Shown here piece by piece: positions 16,086 to 23,178 of a stretch of 39,844 bases of DNA (the stretch's first letter is position 1; each line of letters starts with the position of its first letter). Both the position numbers and the translations under genes were made by a program. The notes below the pieces were generated by a model that was given only the letters and a program-made list of their open reading frames with translations, searched no databases and was not told the origin of the DNA. Origin of the DNA: an uncultured Rickettsiales bacterium (lineage in GTDB: Bacteria; Pseudomonadota; Alphaproteobacteria; Rickettsiales; UBA1997); the NCBI GenBank assembly GCA_948744995.1, contig CAPZCD010000001.1:1-39844 (forward strand). Reading direction: 5' to 3'.

Positions 16086-17105
16086 TTATTTTTTATTTTT
16101 ATATATTTTTTGTTTCAACAATTCTATCTGTTTAAGGTGTTCACTGTAGTTACTGGAGAAAGTATGACCACCTTCTCCGTCTTTAACGAAAAATAGGTAT
16201 TTTGTTTCTGTCGGATCAAGTACGGATATTATAGAGTCCCGCCCAGGGTTACATATAGCTGTTTTCGGCAATCCAGTTATTCGATAGGTGTTGAATTCAT
16301 TTTTTTGTTTTATCAGAAGGTTAGTTTTTATCTCTTTTTCTTTTGTTACATCACCTTTAGCATAAGCATAAATAGCTGTTGGATCCGATTGAAGACGCAT
16401 ATTTATTTTTAGCCTATTCAGAAAAACTGATGCTATTAGTTTTCTTTCGGTTGGTATTCCTGTTTCTTTTTCTATTATTGATGCCAATATCACCAAATCC
16501 CGCTTAGTTTTTACATAATTATTATTATATTTACCCCACACTGTGTCCAGAAAACTTTCCATACTTTTCTGCATTCTCGTTATAATTGAATTCCTAGTAT
16601 CACCTCTCTGAAATTTATAGGTATCAGGCATTAATGTTCCCTCTTCAATAAAGTCTTTATCTTTTATTTCTCCACTAAGAAATTCATTTGATTCAAGCAA
16701 ATTAAATATTGAATTATTTGAAAAACCTTCTGGTATAGTTATGGTTCTGTAATAAATATCGTGGTTTTTAAATTTTTTTAGTATACCCAAATATGTACTG
16801 TCTTTTTCAATTTTGTATTCCCCATATTTTATGGTTTTATTCCAAAAGAATAACCTAATCACTATTCTAAATATTTTTGGCTTTTCTATCAGTTTTTCTT
16901 GGTAGAGTTTGTCTGCCACATAATTTAATGATGAATTTTTTCCGATATAAAATATGCTTTCTTTATCAACTTTTGCATCTAAATATTTTGTCGCATATAG
17001 TAATACCACTAATGGTAAGAATAGGATAAATATTATTATTTTCTTCAAAAAAATGAATTTTATGTTAGAATAATTACATATTAGAAATTTTTTGTTAATT
17101 TTCAA
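16086..17105 (-). CDS. mltG: Endolytic murein transglycosylase MltG (YceG-like)
   Basis: The 339-residue protein has one N-terminal membrane helix (about 20-40), a LysM-like segment, and the MltG catalytic domain with VILASIIEKETG (the catalytic glutamate), LQSDPTAIYA, YRITGLPKTAICNPGRDSI and DPTETKYLFFVKDGEGGHTFS. It cleaves nascent glycan strands and sets peptidoglycan chain length at the periplasmic side of the inner membrane, which implies that the organism makes a cell wall. The ends fit the family (about 330-350 residues). The gene converges with ruvB. Confidence 0.95.
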   Translation of the reverse strand: MKINKKFLICNYSNIKFIFLKKIIIFILFLPLVVLLYATKYLDAKVDKESIFYIGKNSSLNYVADKLYQEKLIEKPKIFRIVIRLFFWNKTIKYGEYKIEKDSTYLGILKKFKNHDIYYRTITIPEGFSNNSIFNLLESNEFLSGEIKDKDFIEEGTLMPDTYKFQRGDTRNSIITRMQKSMESFLDTVWGKYNNNYVKTKRDLVILASIIEKETGIPTERKLIASVFLNRLKINMRLQSDPTAIYAYAKGDVTKEKEIKTNLLIKQKNEFNTYRITGLPKTAICNPGRDSIISVLDPTETKYLFFVKDGEGGHTFSSNYSEHLKQIELLKQKIYKNKK

Positions 17106-17263
17106 TATTATATTAAATATAAAAAGTTTTTAACAAAAACTGGGGCTAAAAAGAAAGGAATTTTTAGGATAAAGTAAATTCTTCTTATTGGATATGTGTC
17201 ATTTATAGTAATATAATGTATAATAGCAGTTATTTTCTGCATATTTATAATATATATAACATC

Positions 17264-17291
17264 TTGATTTTAATTTTTTTATATATATAAT
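17264..17291 (+). promoter_or_regulatory. Promoter for the glycine-rich protein locus
   Basis: TTGATT (17264-17269) and a perfect TATAAT (17286-17291) are 16 bases apart. Transcription would begin near 17298, 25 bases before the start codon at 17323. The surrounding TATA-rich sequence could also give alternative -10 boxes. Confidence 0.5.
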
Positions 17292-17322
17292 TATACTATA
17301 TAACAACTTCTAACATATCGTT

Positions 17323-19101
17323 ATGCGCCTAAAGAAAAAGTCAATTTTAAAAAGAGCAATCTCTTTCTTCATATCCTATTCCCTAATCTTCAACAATTTG
17401 CTATATGCTTCATTACCTATAGCAGCATCTGGTAATAATAAAGAAGCTAAAGTATATAATCTTGAGAAAGAAGATGAAGAAATAGAAACAAACAGAAATA
17501 GTAGTATAAATTTACCTCGCACATCAGTTGACTCTGAAGAATTTAAATATATACTTTCTTTTATAAGAGAAAATATAATGATTAATAAAATTATAAATAG
17601 TGAAAAATTTAGAAAAAGATTCTACAAAGCGTCTAATTTAAAGTTAGAAGAATTAACCAAACTACTCGAAAAATCAGCAAAGGCAATAATAACACAAGAA
17701 TCAAATAAAACGAAAGAAGAAACAAAAGTTAGAGTTCTTCTATATAATGAGGATAATGATGTGCGAGGCTATTCGTTTAACCCTAGTTCCAATCTGGAAA
17801 CAAGAACAATAGGAATAAACATAAAAAATCATAATATGACAGACTCAGCCGATCTAGTAGAAACTATATTTCATGAATCTTATGATGAAAAGAAACATAC
17901 CAATAATGAACTGTCAGCTATAAGATTCGGCCGATATGCTAGAGGGCTATGGGATATAGTAGTTAGAGTAAATAATTTTACTTATTTGGGAAATAGTTCC
18001 AATTTTACCAATATAAATATTAGTGATCCAAGAATTGAGGATGCTACAAAAGAAACAAAGAAAATATATAAAAAGGTAAAAACATTAGGTTATAAAGCGG
18101 GAATATTCAATGAAGCTAAGATTATGGCGAGAGTTTTGGATTATAAGTGGTTAGAGGAATATTGTAAAAATAATCCAAATAAATGTATAACTAAACCTGA
18201 ACCATCGTTTAGCCTTATTCACTATGAAATCTTTTTTGAAGATGAAAAAGGTGGGCATATAGGATTCTTTGCTGATGGTTTTCCTAAAGGAATTTTTAAG
18301 GAGGGACTGATAAAACCAGATGATGAAATTAATATAGAAAAATACAATCAGGTAATTATGGACAATTTAGATGATAAAATTATGAGAGAAGCAATAGATT
18401 TGGCAATAAAGGAAGGAATTAAAAAATATGGCCTTACTCACCATTGCCAACATTTTGCAATGGATGATGTTATGCCAAGATACAATGAAATTTATAATCA
18501 TAGAAAAATGATTGCCAAACTTGAAGTTAAACTCGGTGATAAAATTGGTGGAATTAAAGATGAATTCGGTGCTGGTCTTGATGCTAGACCTAGAGCAGAA
18601 TTTGATAATAGACCTGGTGGTATTGGTAATGGACTCGGTAATGGAGTTGGTGGATTAGGTGGTAATGGTTTTGGTAACGGATTTGATATAGGTGGTGGTA
18701 TTGGTAACAGACCTGGAGGAATAGGATTTGATAATAGACCTGGCGGGTTTAGGGATGGTTTAGGTGCCAGACCTAGAGCAGAATTTGATAATAGGCCTGG
18801 TGGTATTGGTAATGGAGCTGGTGGACTCGGTGGTATTGGTGGTCTAGGTAACGGACCAGGTGGAGTTAGAGGTGAGCTTGGCGCCGGACTTGGTGCCATG
18901 CTTGATGCTGGGCTTGGTCCCGGTGGTAGATTTGGAGGAGAACCCGGAGGAGTAGGAAATAATAATAGGCCTGGTGGATTTGGTGGAGGTGGATGGAATC
19001 CTGGAGCTGGTGGTTTTGGTGGAGGAGGCTTTGGTAATGGACCTAATGGATTCGGCGGAATGAACTTCGGTGGTGGTCCAGGTGGTTTTGGTAGATTTTA
19101 G
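17323..19101 (+). CDS. Secreted toxin-like protein with glycine-rich C-terminal tail
   Basis: The 592-residue protein is not recognised as a named family. It starts with a long basic signal sequence (LKKKSILKRAISFFISYSLIF, cleavage near residue 29 after LYA), of the kind seen on large secreted hemagglutinin/toxin proteins. Residues 178-215 contain VETIFHESYDEKKH (H184, E185) followed by ELSAIRFGRYARGLWD, reminiscent of peptidase-like segments in polymorphic toxins. Residues 297-320 (SLIHYEIFFEDEKGGHIGFFADG, H300) and 370-380 (GLTHHCQHFAMD, C375, H377) look like the His and Cys blocks of a circularly permuted papain-like (PPPDE/NlpC-type) fold. From residue 405 to the end the sequence is Gly/Asn/Pro/Arg-rich repeats, with RPRAEFDNRPGGIGNG present twice, ending GGFGRF. 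It is followed after 20 bases by a membrane-protein gene, as in toxin-immunity pairs (inference). Confidence 0.7.
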   Translation: MRLKKKSILKRAISFFISYSLIFNNLLYASLPIAASGNNKEAKVYNLEKEDEEIETNRNSSINLPRTSVDSEEFKYILSFIRENIMINKIINSEKFRKRFYKASNLKLEELTKLLEKSAKAIITQESNKTKEETKVRVLLYNEDNDVRGYSFNPSSNLETRTIGINIKNHNMTDSADLVETIFHESYDEKKHTNNELSAIRFGRYARGLWDIVVRVNNFTYLGNSSNFTNINISDPRIEDATKETKKIYKKVKTLGYKAGIFNEAKIMARVLDYKWLEEYCKNNPNKCITKPEPSFSLIHYEIFFEDEKGGHIGFFADGFPKGIFKEGLIKPDDEINIEKYNQVIMDNLDDKIMREAIDLAIKEGIKKYGLTHHCQHFAMDDVMPRYNEIYNHRKMIAKLEVKLGDKIGGIKDEFGAGLDARPRAEFDNRPGGIGNGLGNGVGGLGGNGFGNGFDIGGGIGNRPGGIGFDNRPGGFRDGLGARPRAEFDNRPGGIGNGAGGLGGIGGLGNGPGGVRGELGAGLGAMLDAGLGPGGRFGGEPGGVGNNNRPGGFGGGGWNPGAGGFGGGGFGNGPNGFGGMNFGGGPGGFGRF

Positions 19102-19325
19102 TATTTTAAGGAGAATATTGTATGTTCAGTGTTATAGTTGAAATGATTAATATTTTTTTAGGTATTTTTTGCTGGGGTGTGATCTATTTTGGTCGGTTTT
19201 TTGATACTTTATATCTGTGGATTTTGATTATAGTTAATGTTATTTCAAATTATTTAACTTTTGGTTTTAAAAATGTAAATGTGCATGTATCAAATATGTA
19301 TATTATTTCTATATGTATATTATAT
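18898..19325 (+). repeat. Direct repeat, copy 1 (tail plus start of membrane-protein gene)
   Basis: The sequence from ATGCTTGATGC at 18898 through the end of the glycine-rich tail, the spacer with AAGGAG, and the first ~200 bases of the 19122 gene recurs at 20654-21088. The distance from the repeat start to the membrane-protein start is 224 bases in both copies, and differences are few up to about 19280. Confidence 0.8.
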
Positions 19326-19739
19326 TTTATTTGTCTAGAGCACCTTTCAAATATAGATGCACATATATTACTCATGCTAATGCTAATGCTAGTAATATTA
19401 GTATTAAATATGGTATATATAATAAGTAGTATTAATCTAACTAGAAAAGAAAGTAAATTTTATTTATACACCATGTATTTCTTTTTAGTAATGAATATTC
19501 TATATATAATTTCTATCATATATAAAGGCTTTATTCAAGGTGGAGTTCCAGATTTTTTATTACCCTACCTAGTTTTATTAAAATTCGTATTACTCCTAAA
19601 TAATATCTATATACCTTATCATTATCTGGACAATAAATATCTAAAATATACAATAATACTTGTTAGTTTGACATATTTTGCTATAGAAACTTATCATGGT
19701 GTTTTATTTGCTCTAAGCCCAGATGCTGGTTCACTATGA
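19122..19739 (+). CDS. Polytopic membrane protein, putative immunity protein 1
   Basis: The 205-residue protein is almost entirely hydrophobic, with about six predicted membrane helices, short loops and no catalytic motif. It has a strong ribosome binding site (AAGGAG at 19108-19113, 8 bases before ATG) and begins 20 bases after the glycine-rich gene. It is a distant paralog of the 19959 gene (shared NYLxFGFxN and NKYLKYxxxLxSxxY segments), and its first part is duplicated at 20878. Small membrane proteins directly behind a secreted toxin often protect the producer, so immunity is inferred; nothing in the sequence proves it. Confidence 0.65.
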   Translation: MFSVIVEMINIFLGIFCWGVIYFGRFFDTLYLWILIIVNVISNYLTFGFKNVNVHVSNMYIISICILYFICLEHLSNIDAHILLMLMLMLVILVLNMVYIISSINLTRKESKFYLYTMYFFLVMNILYIISIIYKGFIQGGVPDFLLPYLVLLKFVLLLNNIYIPYHYLDNKYLKYTIILVSLTYFAIETYHGVLFALSPDAGSL

Positions 19740-19941
19740 AATTTTGGATGATAAAATTGGTGGAATTAAAAATGAGCTTAGTGCTGGACTTGGTGCCATG
19801 CTTGATGCTGGGCTTGGTCCCGGTGGCAGACTTGGAGGAAGACAAGGAGGAGTAGGAAATAATAATAGGCCTGGTGGACTTGGCGGAGGAGGCTTTGGTA
19901 ACGGAGCTGGTGGTTTTGGTGGTGGTTTTGGTAGATTTTAA
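19723..19941 (+). CDS. Orphan glycine-rich tail fragment
   Basis: A 72-residue product in which MLVHYEILDDKIGGIKNELSAG is followed by a shortened form of the glycine-rich tail of the 17323 protein and the same GGFGRF end. It lacks a signal peptide and all of the putative enzymatic region. Its start overlaps the end of the upstream membrane-protein gene by 17 bases, so it may be translated by coupling or not at all. DKIGGIK-E corresponds to residues just before the tail of the 17323 protein, and AGLGAMLDAGLGPGG to its later part, so it looks like a deletion derivative or displaced C-terminus, as in orphan toxin modules. Confidence 0.5.
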   Translation: MLVHYEILDDKIGGIKNELSAGLGAMLDAGLGPGGRLGGRQGGVGNNNRPGGLGGGGFGNGAGGFGGGFGRF

Positions 19942-19958
19942 TAACTTTAGGAGTGTAT

Positions 19959-20528
19959 ATGTTATCTGAGTTTTTGCATTCTATTAAGAATACGATTGGT
20001 CTTATTGCATTTGTAAGTTTATTTATAAATGCCCTGTTTTTATGGCTTCCTATTATCAATAATGCAATTTTAAATTACTTGGTTTTCGGTTTTAGGAATA
20101 TAAAAGCTCATATGCTGAATACGGTAGTTATTTTTTTACAAATATTACTATTTGTTTATACGAATTCAGAGGATATAATTATTGCATATATCATACCGAT
20201 ACCCTGGTTGATCTATATGATTAGCAGTATCCTATATTTTAAGTGGGAAAGTAAGTTAACATTTTATACTATTTGTGTAATCTTAATATTATTTATGATG
20301 TGGATAATCTACCTCATCGTCACTAGTAGTTTGCACAATGACTTTTTTATTATAATAGCATACTGTAACTTTATATTTGGACTAACATTACCGATGTCTA
20401 ATGTACAACTGTTGAAACATCACTCCATCAATAAATATTTAAAATATATTACACTATTGATCAGTATAGCCTATGTTACCACATTAACCTATTTTTGTTT
20501 TAACTTTGCTCTGCATCCACCTAAATAA
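19959..20528 (+). CDS. Polytopic membrane protein, putative immunity protein 2
   Basis: The start is ATG 19959, 5 bases after AGGAG (19949-19953); an in-frame GTG at 19953 overlaps the ribosome binding site and is unlikely. The 189-residue protein has about five or six membrane helices and aligns loosely with the 19122 product over its length (NYLVFGFRN against NYLTFGFKN; NKYLKYITLLISIAY against NKYLKYTIILVSLTY). It follows the orphan tail exactly as the first membrane protein follows the full-length gene. The divergence of the two copies fits immunity proteins matched to different toxin tails, but it is an inference. Confidence 0.6.
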   Translation: MLSEFLHSIKNTIGLIAFVSLFINALFLWLPIINNAILNYLVFGFRNIKAHMLNTVVIFLQILLFVYTNSEDIIIAYIIPIPWLIYMISSILYFKWESKLTFYTICVILILFMMWIIYLIVTSSLHNDFFIIIAYCNFIFGLTLPMSNVQLLKHHSINKYLKYITLLISIAYVTTLTYFCFNFALHPPK

Positions 20529-20546
20529 ATTTTTGAAGATAGAGGA

Positions 20547-20857
20547 ATGTACCCATTGGAATATCTAAATCAGTTTACACCTAATCCAACAAAGAATACT
20601 GTGTTAAATAATCAAAATCCTCAGAATTTGCCAAGAGATTTGGGCTCGGTGCTATGCTTGATGCCGGACTTGGTCCCGGTGGTAGATTTGGAGGAGAACC
20701 CGGAGGAGCAGGAAATAATAATAGGCCTGGTGGGTTTGATGGAGGAGGATGGAATCCCGGAAATGGTAGATTTGGTGGAGGAGGCTTTGGTAATGGACCT
20801 AATGGATTCGGCGGAATGAACTTCGGTGGTGGTCCAGGCGGTTTTGGTAGATTTTAG
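20547..20857 (+). pseudogene. Frameshifted orphan glycine-rich tail
   Basis: A possible start at ATG 20547 (GAGG just upstream) gives MYPLEYLNQFTPNPTKNTVLNNQNPQNLP, but this frame runs into the glycine-rich segment one base out of phase. The correct frame (FGLGAMLDAGLGPGGRFGG..., ending GGFGRF at 20855-20857) is open only from 20612 and has no start before ATG 20654. The module therefore seems to be a recombined tail with a frameshift or imprecise junction near 20640. The 20654-20857 part alone would code for 67 residues. Confidence 0.55.
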
Positions 20858-21088
20858 TATTTTAAGGAGAATATTGTATGTTCAGTGTTATAGTTGAAAT
20901 GATTAATATTTTTTTAGGTATTTTTTACTGGGGTGTGATCTATTTTGGTCGGTTTTTTGATACTTTATATCTGTGGATTTTGATTATAGTTAATGTTATT
21001 TCAAATTATTCAACTTTTGGTTTTAAAAATGTAAATGTATATATAAATGTATATATATCAAATGCATGTAGTATTCCTATATGTATAA
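20654..21088 (+). repeat. Direct repeat, copy 2
   Basis: Second copy of the block starting at 18898: glycine-rich tail, AAGGAG spacer and the first part of the membrane-protein gene. It diverges after a short AT-rich insertion near 21035-21060 and similarity is lost after about 21088, where the rest of the gene is missing. Confidence 0.8.
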
Positions 21089-21102
21089 TTCCAGATCCTT
21101 GA
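20878..21102 (+). pseudogene. Truncated copy of the putative immunity gene
   Basis: The first ~52 residues are nearly identical to the 19122 product (MFSVIVEMINIFLGIF then FGRFFDTLYLW), but the reading frame ends after 74 residues instead of 205. Only the first two membrane helices remain. It keeps the same ribosome binding site and spacing as the intact copy, showing that the whole module was duplicated and then lost its 3' part. Confidence 0.7.
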
Positions 21103-21139
21103 CAACTTACTAAATTCTTCTTTTACAAAAGGCATAATA

Positions 21140-21187
21140 ATGACAAATCCTAATAACATCTTAATAGATTTAAATTCAAAAAAGTAA
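21140..21187 (+). CDS. Possible 15-residue peptide or gene remnant
   Basis: ATG 21140 is preceded by AAAGG and reads MTNPNNILIDLNSKK before TAA. It lies where the truncated module ends, so it is more likely a remnant of another recombined module than a real gene. Confidence 0.12.
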   Translation: MTNPNNILIDLNSKK

Positions 21188-21212
21188 AAAATAATTATTA
21201 TCAAAAACTTTA

Positions 21213-21241
21213 TTGAAAATAGTTTTATTATTATTTATATT
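21213..21241 (+). promoter_or_regulatory. Promoter for the ialB-like gene and gap
   Basis: TTGAAA (21213-21218) and TATATT (21236-21241) are exactly 17 bases apart. Transcription would start near 21248, which means that the TTG at 21213 is promoter sequence, not the start codon, and supports the start at 21273. Confidence 0.5.
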
Positions 21242-21272
21242 AGTAATAATTATTCAAATTCACTTTAATATT

Positions 21273-21791
21273 TTGAAGTTTTTTAGATATTTGATTTTAT
21301 TAGTGGTTGCCACTTTTTTTTGTTTGTCTAGCTGGGCCGAAATCATAGATAGCAAAAAAATTATCAACAAAGATTTTGATGTTTGGAGAGTATCCTGTGA
21401 AGAAGATGAGATGTTGGGTAAGATGAGGTGTAGACTATTTGTTGAAGTAACAGGTGATACAACGTTTTTTGTAATACCAAACGAAAACAATAAAATACTA
21501 ATTATTTCAAAAGATGGTTATTACGGTAAAAGTGTTTTCGTAAAAGTTGATAATAATAAAATATTAGCATCAAAGTCACTGTCGGATTTAAAATATGGAG
21601 CTGTTGAATTTAGTAAAACAGATCTCGATTTAATCTTTAAACAAATGCAGACGGGTAAATTTGTTTATCTGCGATTTTATATAAAAGATAAGGTTTCTGT
21701 TAATGGTTATAAGGAGATGACGGTAAAATTCTCGCTGAATGAATTTAAAAATGCTTTGGACTACTATAATAAGCAGATCAAGAAGTATTAA
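21273..21791 (+). CDS. IalB-family periplasmic protein (invasion-associated locus B type)
   Basis: The start is TTG 21273, which gives a clean signal peptide (MKFFRYLILLVVATFFCLSSWA) and lies downstream of the predicted promoter; an in-frame TTG at 21213 would add 20 residues. The 172-residue product has the IalB pattern DVWRVSCEEDE...MRCRLFVEV with its paired cysteines, followed by a beta-rich domain with KDGYYGKSVFVKVDNNK and a C-terminal helix. IalB proteins are exported proteins found mainly in Alphaproteobacteria; the founding member in Bartonella is linked to erythrocyte invasion, but most homologs have no known role. gap follows after 32 bases, so the two may share a transcript. Confidence 0.75.
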   Translation: MKFFRYLILLVVATFFCLSSWAEIIDSKKIINKDFDVWRVSCEEDEMLGKMRCRLFVEVTGDTTFFVIPNENNKILIISKDGYYGKSVFVKVDNNKILASKSLSDLKYGAVEFSKTDLDLIFKQMQTGKFVYLRFYIKDKVSVNGYKEMTVKFSLNEFKNALDYYNKQIKKY

Positions 21792-21823
21792 CTATAAATA
21801 TTATTAATTAAAATGGAGCTAAT

Positions 21824-22837
21824 ATGGCAGTGAAAGTTGCGATAAATGGTTTTGGAAGGATTGGAAGATGTGTATTTAGAGCATACATGGAGAATTTAAC
21901 AAAATATAAAGATATTGAAATAGTTGCTATAAATGATTTAACACCTATAGAAACAAATGCTTATCTTTTAAAATATGATTCGGTGCATGGTAAGTTTGGT
22001 GGCACTATAGAGATTAAAGGGGGAGATATAGTCGTAAATAATAAGGTGGTTAAGGTATGTTCTGAAAAAGAAGTTAGCGCTCTGCCTTGGAAGGAATTAG
22101 GTATTGATGTGGTGCTGGAATGTACTGGTTTGTTTACAACGAAAGAAACTGCTGGAAAACATCTGGATGCCGGTGCTAAAAAAGTTATAATATCAGCTCC
22201 AACTAAAGGTGATGGTGTAAAAACTGTTGTGGTAGGTGTTAATGATGGTGATTTAACCTCTAGTGATACCATAATTTCAAATGGTTCCTGTACTACAAAT
22301 TGTCTGGCTCCAGTGGCTAAAATATTGGATAGAGAAATAGGAATAGTTAAAGGTCATATGACAACGGTTCATGCCTTTACGAACGATCAAAGAACGGTGG
22401 ACTGCGCACATAAAGATTTAAGAAGGGCTAGGGCTGCAAGTTTGTCAATGATTCCAACAACAACTGGAGCTGCTAAAGCAGTTGCGTTGGTATTGCCACA
22501 ACTTAAAGGTAAACTTGATGGAGTTTCTATAAGGGTTCCAACACCGGATGTATCTTTTGTTGATTTGTCGTTTGAAGCTAAAAGAAATACATCGGTTGAT
22601 GAAATTCACAGTATTGTTACGAAAGCTGTTGGTGGTGAGTTAAAGGGAATTTTGGATTGTACTAATGAGCAGATGGTATCGATAGATTTTACTCATGATT
22701 CACACAGTTCTATATTTGATTTCAGCCAAACGAAGGTTATTGAGGGGAATTTTGTAAGAATTGGTTCCTGGTATGATAATGAGTGGGGTTTTTCCAATAG
22801 AATGTTGGATAATGCTATTAATTGGATGAAGAAATAA
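21824..22837 (+). CDS. gap: Glyceraldehyde-3-phosphate dehydrogenase, type I
   Basis: The 337-residue protein has the NAD-binding VAINGFGRIGR motif, NDLT (D38, typical of NAD use), the active site SNGSCTTNCLAPV with C156, H183 in TTVHAFTNDQ, and the terminal SWYDNEWGFSNRM. It oxidises glyceraldehyde-3-phosphate to 1,3-bisphosphoglycerate in glycolysis. GGAG lies 6 bases before the ATG. Together with rpe it shows that the organism keeps central sugar-phosphate metabolism. pgk, often next to gap, is not adjacent. Confidence 0.98.
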   Translation: MAVKVAINGFGRIGRCVFRAYMENLTKYKDIEIVAINDLTPIETNAYLLKYDSVHGKFGGTIEIKGGDIVVNNKVVKVCSEKEVSALPWKELGIDVVLECTGLFTTKETAGKHLDAGAKKVIISAPTKGDGVKTVVVGVNDGDLTSSDTIISNGSCTTNCLAPVAKILDREIGIVKGHMTTVHAFTNDQRTVDCAHKDLRRARAASLSMIPTTTGAAKAVALVLPQLKGKLDGVSIRVPTPDVSFVDLSFEAKRNTSVDEIHSIVTKAVGGELKGILDCTNEQMVSIDFTHDSHSSIFDFSQTKVIEGNFVRIGSWYDNEWGFSNRMLDNAINWMKK

Positions 22838-22856
22838 TTAAAAAAATAATTTTGGC

Positions 22857-22877
22857 AGGTCAGGTATAACCTGACCT
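22857..22877 (+). terminator. Intrinsic terminator of gap
   Basis: AGGTCAGGT (22857-22865) and ACCTGACCT (22869-22877) form a perfect 9-bp GC-containing stem with a 3-base loop, followed by TTT and further T-rich sequence, 19 bases after the gap stop. Confidence 0.8.
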
Positions 22878-22883
22878 TTTGAG

Positions 22884-22911
22884 TTGATTTTTTATATTGA
22901 TTTGCTATTAC
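22884..22911 (+). promoter_or_regulatory. Possible promoter for the small protein and giant gene
   Basis: TTGATT (22884-22889) and TATTAC (22906-22911) are 16 bases apart, just after the gap terminator and about 30 bases before the start at 22942. The -10 match is weak. Confidence 0.3.
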
Positions 22912-22941
22912 TATAGTTAGTTATTAAAAGGAGTTTTTGTT

Positions 22942-23142
22942 ATGGTAACAAAAAATAACCCAAGGAATAGGGGTGATTCCGGTAAAAAGGTTGTTTTTAA
23001 TGGTAAGGAAGTAGAACCGGTTATGTTCTATGATACCGATAAAAAAATAAGTTATTTGTCCGCTAAAGTTTCGAAGTCTAATGATGTTATTTGTGATTCG
23101 AATAATGATCCTATTAAGTGGAGTAGTGTTGCTGGTAATTAG
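22942..23142 (+). CDS. Small hypothetical protein upstream of the giant gene
   Basis: The 66-residue product (MVTKNNPRNRGDSGKKVVFNGKEVEP...) has no signal peptide or membrane segment and is not recognised. An AAAAGGAG ribosome binding site stands 8-9 bases before the ATG, so it is very likely translated. It begins 64 bases after the gap terminator and ends 36 bases before the giant gene, with no promoter in between, which makes an operon likely. The mix of polar residues and short beta-prone segments (KVVFNGKEVEPVMFYD, ISYLSAKVS) suggests a small folded cytoplasmic protein. Confidence 0.65.
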   Translation: MVTKNNPRNRGDSGKKVVFNGKEVEPVMFYDTDKKISYLSAKVSKSNDVICDSNNDPIKWSSVAGN

Positions 23143-23178
23143 AGTTTGATAATTTTTATTTAAGGTAAGGGAATTATA

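Noticed and set aside
18498..18899. Minus-strand Pro/Leu-rich frame of 133 codons.
   Set aside because: Complement of the glycine-rich repeat codons.
18211..19760. Apparent sharing of HYEI between the full gene (18220) and the orphan tail (19732).
   Set aside because: In the orphan these codons overlap the end of the upstream membrane-protein gene, so the short match may be chance; it is not enough to fix a deletion junction.
20547..20819. A 90-residue acidic reading of the third module.
   Set aside because: After the first ~33 residues it is the out-of-phase reading of the glycine-rich tail, so it is treated as a frameshifted pseudogene, not a new protein.
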